Shown: positions 43,215 through 54,234, numbered from the stretch's first letter. The stretch: DNA of 64,000 nt from Gamarada debralockiae (GCA_002803225.1 NXFV01001387.1:25154-89153); one strand, 5' to 3'. A program made the numbers and translations. The notes: generated from the letters alone by a model not told the origin.

Positions 43215-44700
43215 ATTATGTGTAACAATTTTGTGCATCTTGATCTATGGAAGAGAAGCATGTTAAATTGTGAAACATCATCCATCGACGGTGACGTATT
43301 TCCAAGATCCCCTCACCATGTTCGATCGGGTACAGGCTACCCCAAGGACGGGTGCGTTTTGGGAGAGCTCTGCGGCAAGTAGGGCAATTCGCAACATATT
43401 CAAACAGCTCCTTTCGCATCTTAGGTAAGTAAACATGCTGCCGTAGGATGTGGTAGGCCCGATCCGTACCGAGATGAGCATGATTGCCGTGCACCGTTTG
43501 GAAAACCCGGGCAAAGCACTTCCTTGGTATGCAGAGTCGTTCTCGGTCACCGTCGTGGAGGTACAGCAACTTGGTATCAGGATCACGATGGAAATTACAG
43601 AAGGTGGTAACGGGCCCTTCGGAATCACGCCGTGTATCCTTGTAGCGTTTGATTAATGCTGCGTAGATTTTGCTGAAAGACGTATCTTGGGGAACGTGCT
43701 TGATAATTTTCTTGACTATTTCCCATGAATATGGAAGGAGGTCTCCGACGATCTGACATCTGCCACGGGAGCAGCATACTGTGAAGGATCAAGTTTGAGA
43801 TCAAGCAGGTCAACATCAGGCGAAGGCACGTTATCTTGGCTTGCACGCTCTCGAGCCGCACGAGTTTGGACTGGGTAAGCTTGCACGTATTGGATTTCAA
43901 CGCGTCCTGAAATCGATTCTAAAGTTCTCTGAGAAGATGGACGTATTGACAATGTCGATTCAGGAGAAGGCTTCGCCGGTATGCGAGAGAGGGCGCCAGC
44001 GTTAGTGTGAGATTTCCCGGCACGATATATGATTTCCATGCGATTTGCGAACTAGAAAGAAAGAGTCTCCAATTCGAAAGTCGATTTGACCGTAATAGGA
44101 CCCGAGTTCTTGAAGGTATCAACGATGGCTTGGTGATCCGTGTACACTGTAAACTTGCCGTGATCTAAGTGCCCTGGACTTTTGGTTTTCCTCGCTTCTT
44201 ATTTCAACGCCTTTTTTCTGCCCACCCAAACTTTTGCCTGGACCTTTGTCCCGGAATACGAGCAGTAGCCAAGAAACCAAGACCATATGGTTCAAAGTTC
44301 GGCCAAAGTTTGGAAACGTTAGGTTGCAAATCGCTTCAACTTTTTCTTCAACGGTACTCAGGCCAAGTCTTGAGACCCAATGACCCAAGGCCTTAAAGCC
44401 AGGCCGAGCGAAGTGGCATTTCTTGAGGGATAGGGTAACTCCGGAGTGGTTAAGTAACTTGGAGGACGGTTGCAAGGTGTTTGACGTGGTCTTCGGGTGT
44501 CTTAGAGAAGAAAATGGTGTCGTCTATATAGAACAAACAGCCAAAGATAGCTACCGAAGATCTTCTCCATGGCGGTGCTGAAAGAAAGGCGGGGATGACG
44601 TCAGGCCCATGGTGCTGACTGTAAATTGCTATGGATGTTGGGGTGTCATGTGTTCGCGTTAGATAGCGCCCTTTGTACTTACATGGATTCTTCCATCGTA
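43215..44700 (-). mobile_element. Ty3/gypsy retrotransposon relic (pol fragments)
   Basis: Reading leftward on the minus strand, short frames give pol landmarks in the correct order. The reverse-transcriptase catalytic FYIDD lies near 44518-44532. It is followed by the thumb-like VTLSLKKCHFA and GLSTVEEKVEAI (about 44310-44440), then an RNase H end with HTNAGALSRIP (a D-to-G variant of the ADALSR block). Last is the integrase zinc-binding module HGNHAHLGTDRAYHILRQH with CPTC (43380-43500). Frames are broken many times and no LTRs were found, so it is a dead internal fragment. It is convergent with the transketolase-like gene and begins about 90 bp after its stop. Confidence 0.8.
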
Positions 44701-45172
44701 GCTAGCTTCCCTCTTCAGACGCACCACAATACAGACCTCATACACTTGAACTCCATTCCAGTCGTGAGACCTGTGATATGGTAGCAACACCTTGTTACGA
44801 ATAAGCTCCCTGACCTCCGAAAAATCGAGCCCTGTCGAGCTTTCGAACGACGCATTTACGACCGTGCCACAACCTCTCCGACAACCCCTCCTTCTAACCT
44901 CCGACCCTCGCGCGAACCTCTACATTCAGGACTACTTTGAGAAGACAGGGCTATTAGAAGGAGTACTATCTTCGGGCCCTATCGAACCGTCTCCCGTGCA
45001 CCTCGATGCAAGAAACGAATGTAGCCTTCACGCAAATCCCATATATCGAATAAGAACTATCGCCCCTGAGGACCAGACGGACGATTCGTCGAGGCTTCAG
45101 CCAATACACAAGATCCTACGGTAAGTTACTGAGGTGGTAATATTAATCGGTAGAATTTAAATCCTGAGTTGC
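44701..45172. other. Gene-free stretch beside the gypsy relic
   Basis: A 110-codon plus frame at 44792-45124 is Ser/Pro/Leu-rich without a motif. The minus strand may be an extension of the retroelement, but no landmark supports it. Confidence 0.35.
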
Positions 45173-45300
45173 TGACCATATGTTGCACACAAAAACAGAA
45201 TCAGAGAAAGAGAAATTCAAGTCTGTGGTAGTTGAACTCGAATCTTGGTCGGCCTGGCCGCTTCTGCTCAGGCGCTTCTATTGACTGACTGCCTTAAGGC
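45173..45300 (+). repeat. Dispersed repeat, copy A
   Basis: TGACCATATGTTG..CACAAAAAC.GAA.CAGAGAAAGAGAA, then GGTAGTTGAACTCGAATC and GCTCAGGCGCTTCT. It matches copy B (48077-48235) along the first 75 bp with few differences. It ends about 80 bp before the HNH gene start, so that gene's leader overlaps repeat sequence. Confidence 0.65.
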
Positions 45301-45382
45301 CAAAAACCCCTCCGGCAGTCACTGCCATCTTTCTTCAGACGCGCCTGCCATCTGCTACACGTCACGCTACCAAATTTTCACG

Positions 45383-46731
45383 ATGTCGTCTTCTTCTGCT
45401 CACTCCAGCCCCTCCTCACGCTCCTCAGACTCCTCAGACTCCGACTCGTCACAATCCGACACCTTCCTACAGCTCGAAAACATCATCGAAGATCACCCCA
45501 AAGACTCTCTACCACACTCCGCAGACGCTCTACCATACTCTGCACACGCTCTACCACACTCCGCAGATGCTCTACCACACTCCGCAGACGCTCTGCCATA
45601 CTCCGCAGACGCTCTGCCATACTCCGCAGACGCTCTGCCACACCCCGCAGACGCTCTACCATACTTCGTAGACGCTCTACCACACCTCGCAGACGCTCCC
45701 CCCTCCCCGCTACGCGAAGACACTCAGTCCAAAGACTTTGCCATGGCACCCCCCAATAACCGCTCCGCAGGGCGCAACGTTCATATTTTTGATGCAAGCG
45801 ATCGAAGCACTTCGATTGGCGGCCTAATTCTCACAGCCGGTGTTACAAATGCCAACCTGTATGCTATGATACATATTCTCGTCGACTATAAGGACGGATA
45901 TGTTCTACGGAATGAAAGCAATATCACGATAGGGAAGGATGACTCTCCACTTCTGCCTGGAAACTATTATATTGATTCTCCTTGTAAGTCTTTCTTTAAT
46001 AGCTTTTTTCTCTAGCTAACTTATTAACAGATCCTATTCACATCAGTGACGAGGTGGTATTAACCCGTGCGATGTCGATGCACACTGGAACTCGTACCCA
46101 TGCCTTCACAGACGCTGTCCGTTCGCGAGATAGACGATGTGTTATAACAGGAAAACCGGCATTAAATGCTGATCGTGGCATTTGGACTGGTTTCGACGCC
46201 GCACATATCTTTCCGCTAGCTTATGAGGACCTTTGGCAGCGTCTCGGTTACTGCAATTTGATCAAAAGTCCCGCAAATGGAGAACCAATTAAAGGAGGAA
46301 AAATCAATTCTGTACAGAATGGAATATTGCTTCGTAGCGATATACACCATCTCTTTGATTGGTTTTTTGTCGCGATTAACCCAGATGTACGTATATACAC
46401 CTTGCAGTCTTTGTGATATGATAGCTAACAATTATAGTAGGACAATTACAAGATTGTATGCTTTGATCGTGATGGGGACAACATTGCTGGAACATTCTTC
46501 GATCAAAGACCTCCCGATGATCCCCAAAGACCAGCTGAAGAGCTTCTCCGTTGGCATTTCCAGCAGGCTGTTTTGGCTAATATGAGGGGTGCTGGCGAGC
46601 CTGTCTTCGAGCATGATTTCCCACCTGGCTCTGATATGGTTGGTAGTATACTTGAGGGTCCAAAGGCTGCTAAGAGGATGGAGTTTGAGCTGTTTAGTCG
46701 TCTGGCTAGTCAATTTGAATTGACTGCGTAG
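45383..46731 (+). CDS. HNH-nuclease-domain protein with N-terminal minisatellite (415 aa, three exons)
   Basis: ATG 45383 (MSSSSAHSSPSSRSSDSSDS). Exons are 45383-45983, 46031-46386 and 46441-46731; introns are 47 and 54 bp and phases agree (joins read SPYPIHISDEV and INPDDNYKIV). The N-terminal 110 residues are Ser-rich plus nine copies of LP(H/Y)SADA. The HNH module in exon 2 has CVITGKPALNADRG, then FDAAHIFPLAYED, then NSVQNGILLRSDIHHLFDWF. The His of AAHIFP and the N..H pair near the end are the expected metal/catalytic positions (HNH_2-like, common in Pezizomycotina). The C-terminal part has AEELLRWHFQQAVLANMRG, a helix often seen after this module. Function in fungi is unknown; a DNase role is inferred. 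It sits between a gypsy relic and a dispersed repeat but is itself intact. Confidence 0.82.
45507..45695 (+). repeat. 21-bp coding minisatellite, nine copies
   Basis: Unit CTCTACCACACTCCGCAGACG, nine tandem copies with a few base changes, encoding LPHSADA/LPYSADA. The reverse strand is also open through the array (AERLRSM-like heptads), a consequence of a 21-bp period with no stop in that frame. Confidence 0.95.
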
Positions 46732-47266
46732 AAGCAGTATAATAGACGTGTATTTAATTCTAGGAAGCCGTTCTGACTTCTTGTACAAAGATGGGGCAAG
46801 AAAGCTGCTATAGCATAGAGTTCAAATTCATCTGCAAGTCTATTCGCCCTAGCCTCGAGAAGCCTTGTTCAATTTCAACGATCATGCCTAGTTCCTCGAC
46901 ATCGCGCAATAAGGACGACAGATGGAGACGCAAGTAGGAAACGTTGAATTCGAGTGAACGATTGAGCGGATGGATATTGATGGAAGGATATTTGCACATA
47001 CACATAAGGGGCGGGAGTTCGGCGCCGTTGTCACTGTGCATACTCAATCTTGTGTCGTGAATAGGTATAGGTGGGAATAAGTGTCCTTATATATCTAATG
47101 TAGACCTCGCTAAAACCTAACCATCTGTTCAGTCCATGACGATGGACCTCTCGGTCCGATCCCAGTCTCCGATATAATGAGGTTCAAGGCCACTCCAAGG
47201 TATCGGCTGTCTCGCAGTCATAATTATCTGTTGACACAACCTATTCACAGTTCGAAGGTTCTTCCT
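46732..47266. other. Intergenic region, 0.5 kb
   Basis: Short frames only; nothing recognised. Confidence 0.4.
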
Positions 47267-47795
47267 CTACTGACTTCCAGCGAGTTGCTGAGGAAAGAAG
47301 CCGACATAATAGTCCCGCTTACCCAGCGGCACCCCCTCCTTTCGCAGAATCCCATACGCGGTAGTAAGGTGGAAGAAGATATTCGGTAAGATATTCGGTA
47401 AGGCAATGATATGGGCATACGTAGCGCCGCTCATCTCAACCGTCTTCTCTGGGCCAACCTTAGTGGTCCCAACTATGTCGCCGTGTTAGTTGACGACGTT
47501 CTTGTCGGCCTCGTTGAGCACTTTTAGCACCGTCTCAATGCGCTCGTAGCATTTGGCAAATGTCGTGAGATTGCCTTCAAAAGTCGCTGGCTCCCGACCG
47601 GTTAGTCTTGCGACCAGATCCTCTGAGAACTGGGTCGCGAGGCGGACTTGATCGGTCAATGGGTCATATCCTCGTATAAACGGGCCTCGAGCAGAGTGCT
47701 AGCATCGGGGCATTGCTCGGCTTGGTGGAGGATGTGGGACAGGGAGTTGAGGATACTTTAGACCACCACGATGGTTCCGTCGTAGTGTGACCCAT
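47267..47795 (-). pseudogene. DUF1993-family protein, decayed
   Basis: From an ATG at 47795 the minus strand reads (frame-corrected by eye) YDGTIVVV, SILNSLSHILHQAEQ, STLLEARLYEDM, TDQVRLATQFSEDLVARLTG, ERIETVLKVL and ALPNIFFHLTTAYGILRKEG, ending VPLGKRDYYVGFF. These are the characteristic blocks of DUF1993 proteins (about 170 residues, DinB-like four-helix fold, unknown role). It is broken by a TAA after TIVVV, a frame change after LYEDM, and a TAA before HGDIVG. Confidence 0.7.
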
Positions 47796-48479
47796 GGTTG
47801 GAGCGAGAAATTTGATGTGTAAAACTTGAGAAGGACAGGCAGGCAGGCAGCTCTGGAGATTATGAATTTGTCGGCGTGGTCAAAATGTATCCGAACTTGT
47901 AACGAGCATGCCATACAAAAAGAAGACAATCTCTGATCTAGGAAGTAACTATCTGGCAATCTATATATAACCAAAAACAAGCAGAAAAATAGGATAAGGC
48001 CACGTAGGCCTACGTTGTAAAAAACAAGTACAGGGGTCTTTTTGGATCTAACTATGTGCAGTTAGGTAATTAGGGTTTGACCATATGTTGGAGACAAAAA
48101 CGGAACCAGAGAAAGAGAAGTTCGAGTCTGACTATGGTGGTAGTTGAACTCTAATCCTTCAATTTTTATTCTACATTCGGTTGGTAAGCATGGCTGCCTC
48201 TACTCAGGCACTAATCACCCTCGGCTCACCTGAGCAGTCTGAGCAACCTGAGCAGTCCCTGAGCAGTCCCTAAGCAGCGCCTGAGCAGCTCCTGAGCAGT
48301 ACCCACTTAACTAATAAGGCTAGATGTTGGTCTAGGGCTGAGAAAAAGTTGTTGAAGCCGGGTTTGATCTGTTGTATCATCGACGAAAAGAGATGGAGCG
48401 GGCTCTTGGAAGCCTAAAAAGATTGTTTTTAAAGTTCAATTAATCTTCAGGATCAACTACTACTAAAGAAGTCGCTGTA
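47796..48479. other. Gene-free stretch carrying repeat copy B
   Basis: Apart from the dispersed repeat at 48077-48235 and its CTGAGCAG-rich tail to about 48310, nothing is recognised. Confidence 0.45.
48077..48310 (+). repeat. Dispersed repeat, copy B, with CTGAGCAG minisatellite tail
   Basis: TTGACCATATGTTGGAGACAAAAAC through GGTGGTAGTTGAACTC, then CTCAGGCACTAATCACC and CTCGGCTCACCTGAGCAG. The end repeats CCTGAGCAGT-like words about seven times (48230-48300). It is related to copies at 45173 and 36093. Confidence 0.65.
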
Positions 48480-49440
48480 GACTCGCCACCCTCTGGTGGC
48501 CACGGATATGTGACGAGAACATCGTCCTTTCCGTATGCCAAGCTATCAGACTCTTCCTCTGCGAAGCTTGAATCAAGACATATTACAGACGAGAATCATA
48601 CGTCAAATCCTACGGCAATAGGAATGTGGAGTTCCGTCGGCGATCTCCCGAAATGGTGTGGGCTTTTCTCTCTTTTGGGCATTCTCTGTACTCGGAAGAG
48701 TCCTCTTCAAATGAGCCATTTGCTTCTGTTTCTCTCACTTCCAGTCCTGCTCCTACGCCCTACCCCTATCCAACAGTCCTCGACATACACAAGCAGATTC
48801 CCAAAGTCTCCGACCGCCAATTGACATAGGTCCCTAACACATCGCATTCCACGTCTTACGGCCTTGGTTGGATGCGAACTGGCCTCCCTAGTTCCCAACT
48901 CGGAAAACACACCTATAACTTCGCCGCTCGAATTCAAAGATACATCTCTCGAGCAACCCTCCTTACCCCGCATCATCGGCATCTTGTCTGCCCCACGGCT
49001 CGTCTTCTAATGTAGTGGCATCAGGAACGGGGCAGGTTGCGGCATCTCTATGTTCCCGTCTGACTAGTCCGCCATTGTCGCGTGCGCCAATGGCAATACG
49101 GACAGGGATACTGCGGACTGGGCAACAAAACTATTAATCCAGTCCCTGTTTGAACTCCGGCTGGAGATTGATTTTGTTACGTTGGCAGAGGAAGAGGCGA
49201 AGGCGAGATGGAGGACTATATACGGATATTAAGCGACTGGACGCGCATGGGACCACGAAGCATATCTCCTACATCCAATCCACCGAACGATACCTCCTCT
49301 CTCGATTGCTACATAGGAAGCTATTGTGCACTCAATACCACAATCACCATTATAACCTGTCCTTTTCCTCTTCAGTTCATGCATTGCCATACCTGAAAAG
49401 TGCGTGTCTCGAGGGTTCTAGGGCAATCTCTTTGTAGTGA
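48480..49440 (+). pseudogene. Beta-lactamase-like (serine hydrolase) gene, decayed
   Basis: Plus-strand pieces in changing frames match the C-terminal half of fungal beta-lactamase/transpeptidase-like proteins. They are NPTAIGMWSSVGDL (compare the GGxRSSxNDL block), a TSYGLGWMRTGLPSSQLGK block, and then AIVACANGNTDRDTADWATK followed by LLIQSLFELRLEIDFVTLAE. The last is the typical V-L-x-N...D..DW..QLL...F block and helix. No SxxK catalytic segment is visible and several stops and shifts separate the pieces. Substrates of intact fungal members are mostly unknown. Confidence 0.5.
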
Positions 49441-50117
49441 AGACCCTAAAAAGCAAGCAGAAAAGGCCCACTGCATAATAAGAAAACAGGGAAGGGCCGG
49501 GGGGTTTGTTTATCCTGAATCCTCACCTATACGAAATCTGTTGACACACATGGAGTCCTCGAAGCCAAGTGGGCGTAATGATGTTGAAGAGCTGCGAAGG
49601 ATAAAATACATAAGGACTTGATGTGCCATTAGAGTGCTTTAGCAGAAAGTTGTGTTGGAACCTGACCTTGGTTGCCTCAGACCACCGCGTTTCAGTCCAC
49701 GTCTCACATCTCAGCTACATAGCTCGTAGATAGAGGAGTTCCTTTCTTCTGCACAGTTGACAATATACACTGGTTTTCCCTCTTGAATTACGTGTATAGA
49801 ACGTGCAACCCTAGTTGCTATTGTGGTGATATCGATCATTATAGCCAGTTGGAACGGTCTAGTTCCAACAAGTTGCAGGATTGGTAATGGCCACGGGAAC
49901 CCACCCGTCTAGGAGACGAGTAAAATAAAAACGTTACGTGCATTGGATATTTCTTCCACTTGGAGGATCATCATGAATAGATAGACGATACAGTCTATAT
50001 CAAACATCGAATTAGAGGACCATGACGATTTTATAATTAATATTTTAACATTTACTTAGCTTGTGAGTGCTGCATATCTTCGGAAGACTCAGGGGTGACA
50101 TAGAAAAGTACTGCTGC
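49441..50117. other. Intergenic region, 0.68 kb
   Basis: Nothing recognised; 3' side of the D-threonine-aldolase-like gene on the right. Confidence 0.4.
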
Positions 50118-51233
50118 TTATTGCACCTTTCCTCTCGAATCAACAGGCCAGATTTCCTCTATCAAGCCTCTTCGATAAGCGTAATAAACATCAAACAGGT
50201 TGATAGTCGGGTCGATATGGCTCGGTATCATCTCGACGCGGTCACCAACCTCCAGTCCAGGTCCATCATGCTCCCAAGTTAATGAACCGTGCTCATCACC
50301 TAGTACTCCATACTGATACCTCGCGTCCTTACACTCGGCGAGCCCACTATCAGTCGTCAGTGACTTCAAGCCAGTGTCTATTGTGACCGCCCGTGGGCCT
50401 TGCTTGCTGAGCACCGTCGCCAGAATGGTGAGACTGTTTGAATAAAACGTGCCGACAGCATTTCGGTAATCCGTATCCATGAAGATGAAGGATCCCGGCT
50501 GCACCTCCGTCACCCCCGGCACAGTCGCACAAAACTCAGCCGTGCCCGTCCCACCGGTTGTCACAACCTGGACATCGTGGCCGGCCTGCCGAAACGCCTC
50601 AGCCATCTCCGTCAGGATCTTCATCGATTCCAGACATGCCCTCTTCCGCAGTGCCCGGTCATGCACATGCTGTAAATGCCCTTCGTACCCCTGCACCCCG
50701 AGCATCTTCAGGTTCTTTAGCCCCGCGACGTGTTGTGCCAGCGCCAACGCTGACTCCCCCGGCGCCACACCCGTACGATGGAGCCCCACGTCTAGGTCTA
50801 TCAAGACCTTGATGGGCTCCTTGATGCCTGAGCTCGCAAGGGCATCGTTGATGGCGCTCGCGCCCGCCTCGCTATCCACCACGATCCGGATGGTCCTATG
50901 CTTGCGATATAGCTCGACCAGCCTTCTGACCTTGACAGGGCCAATGATCTCACACGTGATTAACAGGTCATCAAAGCCTGACGCAGCAATAATGGCCTCA
51001 GCTTCGCTGAGCTTGGCGACGCATCCACCCTTTGCTCCCGCCGCGACGAGTTTCTGAGCCAGAATGCCGGACTTGGTGGTCTTGAGGTGTGGTCGGATAT
51101 GAACACCCATGGGGAGCAGCTTGGACATGAGCTTCTGGATGTTTGCTTCCATGAGGTCGAGGTCGACGATCATAGATGGGGTGTCGAGGCTGGAGAGGCC
51201 GTTGCCCACTTGTGGAGCGTATACGTGCCCCAT
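50118..51233 (-). CDS. D-threonine aldolase / D-serine dehydratase-like PLP enzyme (371 aa)
   Basis: Single exon from ATG 51233. The N-terminal alanine-racemase-type barrel shows TPSMIVDLD and RPHLKTTKSG (PLP lysine about residue 51), then VLIDLDVGLHRTGV and VVTTGGTGTAEFC for phosphate binding. The C-terminal domain has EMIPSHIDPTINLFDVYY, where H339 and D341 form the metal pair. The His-x-Asp pair matches D-threonine aldolases, whereas D-serine dehydratases usually have His-x-Cys. The likely reaction is cleavage of D-threonine or D-beta-hydroxy-amino acids to glycine and an aldehyde, with PLP and a divalent metal. Length is normal for the family and no damage is seen. It stands alone between decayed regions. 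Confidence 0.85.
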   Translation of the reverse strand: MGHVYAPQVGNGLSSLDTPSMIVDLDLMEANIQKLMSKLLPMGVHIRPHLKTTKSGILAQKLVAAGAKGGCVAKLSEAEAIIAASGFDDLLITCEIIGPVKVRRLVELYRKHRTIRIVVDSEAGASAINDALASSGIKEPIKVLIDLDVGLHRTGVAPGESALALAQHVAGLKNLKMLGVQGYEGHLQHVHDRALRKRACLESMKILTEMAEAFRQAGHDVQVVTTGGTGTAEFCATVPGVTEVQPGSFIFMDTDYRNAVGTFYSNSLTILATVLSKQGPRAVTIDTGLKSLTTDSGLAECKDARYQYGVLGDEHGSLTWEHDGPGLEVGDRVEMIPSHIDPTINLFDVYYAYRRGLIEEIWPVDSRGKVQ

Positions 51234-53524
51234 GTTACAACAGCTGTTTGGGTGACGAGCTATGGAACTGGCTATGAGGCAAGTAGCTGTACAGTACAGA
51301 AAAGCAATATATTCTTGTTTCTATGTATCTTTAATGCGACGTTTGGACAAGTTGCGATAACGTATCCAATTTCTCCATTTATTAAACATCGAGGGCGGGT
51401 GCGGGGCGCGCCGAAATCGGGAAAATCCACTACCATTATGTAAACGTTGTACCCTCAAGCGCTGAAGCACGAGATAACTCTTTTATCTTTAGTATTTGCC
51501 GCTGCATGCTCCACCTCTCGCGGACTTCGGACTGAATATAAAAGAGGAACCCGCAGGTGTGGCCAGCAACACTCGGAACCACGTGCCCGAACACAAGTGC
51601 AAGATTAGTGAACCTTACTAAAAGGCGGCACTGATTTCTGGGATATAGGATTAAATAAACACGTTGCTTGTCACATACGGCCATAGACTGAGGAGAGTTG
51701 GGCTATCTCAACATATTATACATACACCTACCTTAGATCTTCAGGATTTTGGGTTATGGAAAAGATGACTGAAATCGCTTAGAATCGTTAGTTAACTCCA
51801 GAGTATATTGTCTGTATTGAGGTTATTGAGCAAAATCGTATGCACCTCAGGTTCTCTTAATATAATAATCCAGCTATGGACTCTCGGGTTTCCCGAGTTT
51901 CCCGCGTCCCCCTCATGGATAACGCAGACCTCGTGTCTTCCCTTCGTGGTCAATGATATTCGGACTCGCTTTGACCCGTTGGTTGGAGTCGATATCAATG
52001 TCCCTATAATGCTTGCGGATCATATCGATGTATAGTAAGTTTTGATCTAATTATAGAGGTTTCTTTTAAGAGTCAGAGGATTCCGCCTCGAGGTTATTAA
52101 TCTACTTAGTGAAGTGGCTAAAAGATTGCACTCTACCAGTATAATCTATATATTCAGCTTATACAGTACCTAGGTAACTTCCTTAGATATTTATTCAATA
52201 TACACTCTGTGCCCAACATCTAACAGCTAGTCACCTACAGTTAGTGTGACGGTTGTACGCAGATAAGACCTGAAGGAATGGCGTGAACGTGCGTTTATTG
52301 TGAAAATCTAAAGCTAAGGAAGGAAGGAGACGGAAGAAGTTCTATCGCGGGAAATTAAATACACTCTCGTTAGGGGTGCACGTGAGTGCGCCCGTTCGAG
52401 CATGGTCGTGACAGTTAGCCAACACTAGGTCTACTATTTCGTACGATGATATAATACCTTAAAGTCACGATATAATTGAAAATATAACTATTAGCGGCCA
52501 AATTGCAAAGAGTCTACCCTAATTCGAAACTAGTTTCGACTTATACAGAATTCAATCACACAGTATAGGATTTATGAGGATATATAAAATTTCGATAAGA
52601 CAGGGTTCAAGGGTTTCAAATAAAGGTTATTTCAAGTACAACGGTCATCACGGGCTCTGCCGGCTACTCTCTATTTGGTCTAGGAACTGCGAATAGGTCA
52701 TAGCCATTGAATTTGTTTTATCGTACGGATAGAGCTTGCTGGTAACGATTACATTCAGGGGAAGGTTTATATATCAACCTGGTCATAAACATGTTGCCTT
52801 TGGATTAGATAACCAAGGTTAGTGAAAATAGGTGGACAGTTGACTCCTTAGGTTTTACTTGGCTTACAGAAGTTTTCGAAAAGTATACAAAGGATCGTTG
52901 TGAAGGGGATATAGCAACTGTTGGTTCTTAATCACTATAGGAGTCACTCTAGTATAGAGTCTGACTTGTTCTGCTTAGAGCACTTGGTAATCACGCTATA
53001 TATATTAGTACACTCCTCGCATCTATTATAGCTATTAAATGTTATCTATTTTGCTATTTTTAAATAATCATACGGATAGTAGATCAAAGGTTTAATACTC
53101 GTAGGGTTAATTATATCGATACATGAAGCAATAGAAGAAGTCCGCTGGTTGAGGCGATTGAAAACTCCCCGATATCTTGGTCCAAATTTGCACTAGTTGC
53201 CAATCCTCCAGGCTGATGCACTCAGGTTGAGTGTAACGCAAAAAAATCGAATCAGTCTCGATTTTTCCTGGCAGGCATTCAGGCCTTATATCTTGTACTC
53301 GTTAGTAATCTTCGCTTGATACTGTACAAGAGGCCGCAGAAGCTGACGATCAGTCAGCTCGTCATGCATTGTGGCTCAAGCTACCAATAAGACCGTACAA
53401 TTAATCGCTCCTCCGGGCAACCGCACCTCTGGATGCTGTCGTTCCCAAATCTACACGCATGTACCACTGAACGACATTTCTCTACTGCCTCTCCCAACAA
53501 CCCAGGTAACAACGGAACGGAACA
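51234..53524. other. AT-rich gene-poor region, 2.3 kb, with a solo LTR
   Basis: Mostly AT- and TA-rich, short frames only (75 codons at most). A clean solo LTR sits at 52245-52413. 52420-53110 looks like decayed repeat sequence. The last 300 bp are more balanced and would be the former promoter of the HET gene at 53525. Confidence 0.5.
52245..52413. mobile_element. Solo LTR (169 bp) with 5-bp target duplication
   Basis: Begins TGTGACG and ends CGTGACA, the TG...CA inverted ends of an LTR. It is flanked by GTTAG at 52240-52244 and GTTAG at 52414-52418. A 5-bp duplication fits Ty3/gypsy or copia integration. No internal region is present, so it arose by LTR-LTR recombination. Orientation is not determined. 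Confidence 0.75.
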
Positions 53525-54234
53525 ATGCGCCTCCTAGAACACAATGATGCCGGCAAAATCAAGCTGACCAGGTACTTCATTGGCGAAGACATTCCCCAGT
53601 ATGCCATACTCTCGCACATAGACGGTACGGCAGAGAGCAAGTTTGGCTACGACAAGATCCGCTTCTGCGCAGAACAGGCCAGACGTGATGGTTTGCAATA
53701 CTTTTGGGTTGACACCTGTTGCATCGACAAATCGAACAATACTGAGCTCTCGGAGGCTATTAATTCTATGTTTCGCTGGTACAGGCATTCAACCAAATGC
53801 TACGTCTATCTTAGGGATGTTGTCTTAAAAAATTCCCTGGTATCTTGGACAAAACCTTTTCGGAACAGCCGATGGTTTACTCGGGGCTGGACCCTTCAAG
53901 AACTTATTGCTCCAACTTCAGTAGAGTTCTTCTCTAAAGATGGCAGAGAACTATGCAATAAGAAAACTCTTGAGAGAGATCCACAAGATTACGGGGATTC
54001 CAATTGAGGCTCTTCAAGGAAGCCATTTATCTGGATTTAGCGTCGCACAACGAATGCCCTGGATAGAAAAACGAGACACCACTCGCAAAGAAGACAAGGC
54101 TTACTCGCTATTGGGAATATTCGATGTCTACATGCCTCTCATATATGGCGAAGGGAGAGACAACGCGTTCAAGCGACTCCGGGAGGAGATCGACAAATCC
54201 TTAAAAGGATACTCGTTCACTGCTCTCCCAGAAA
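53525..54234 (+). pseudogene. HET-domain N-terminal module, decayed
   Basis: Starts MRLLEHNDAGKIKLTRYF, with IPQYAILSH as HET motif 1 start. The TWG-containing segment normally after ILSH is missing and the text jumps to DGTAESKFGYDKIRF. Then come YFWVDTCCIDKSNNTELSEA (motif 2) and FTRGWTLQELIAP (motif 3). A (GA)n slip at 53972-53978 shifts the frame; the other frame continues with REIHKITGIPIEALQG and KAYSLLGIFDVYMPLIYGEG. The module ends at a GTAAGT donor (54235), where intact relatives go on to a NACHT/NB-ARC or other domain. No such continuation follows. Confidence 0.75.

Noticed and set aside
45483..45797. Minus-strand frame rich in AERLRSM heptads
   Set aside because: Generated by the 21-bp minisatellite of the real HNH gene on the other strand.
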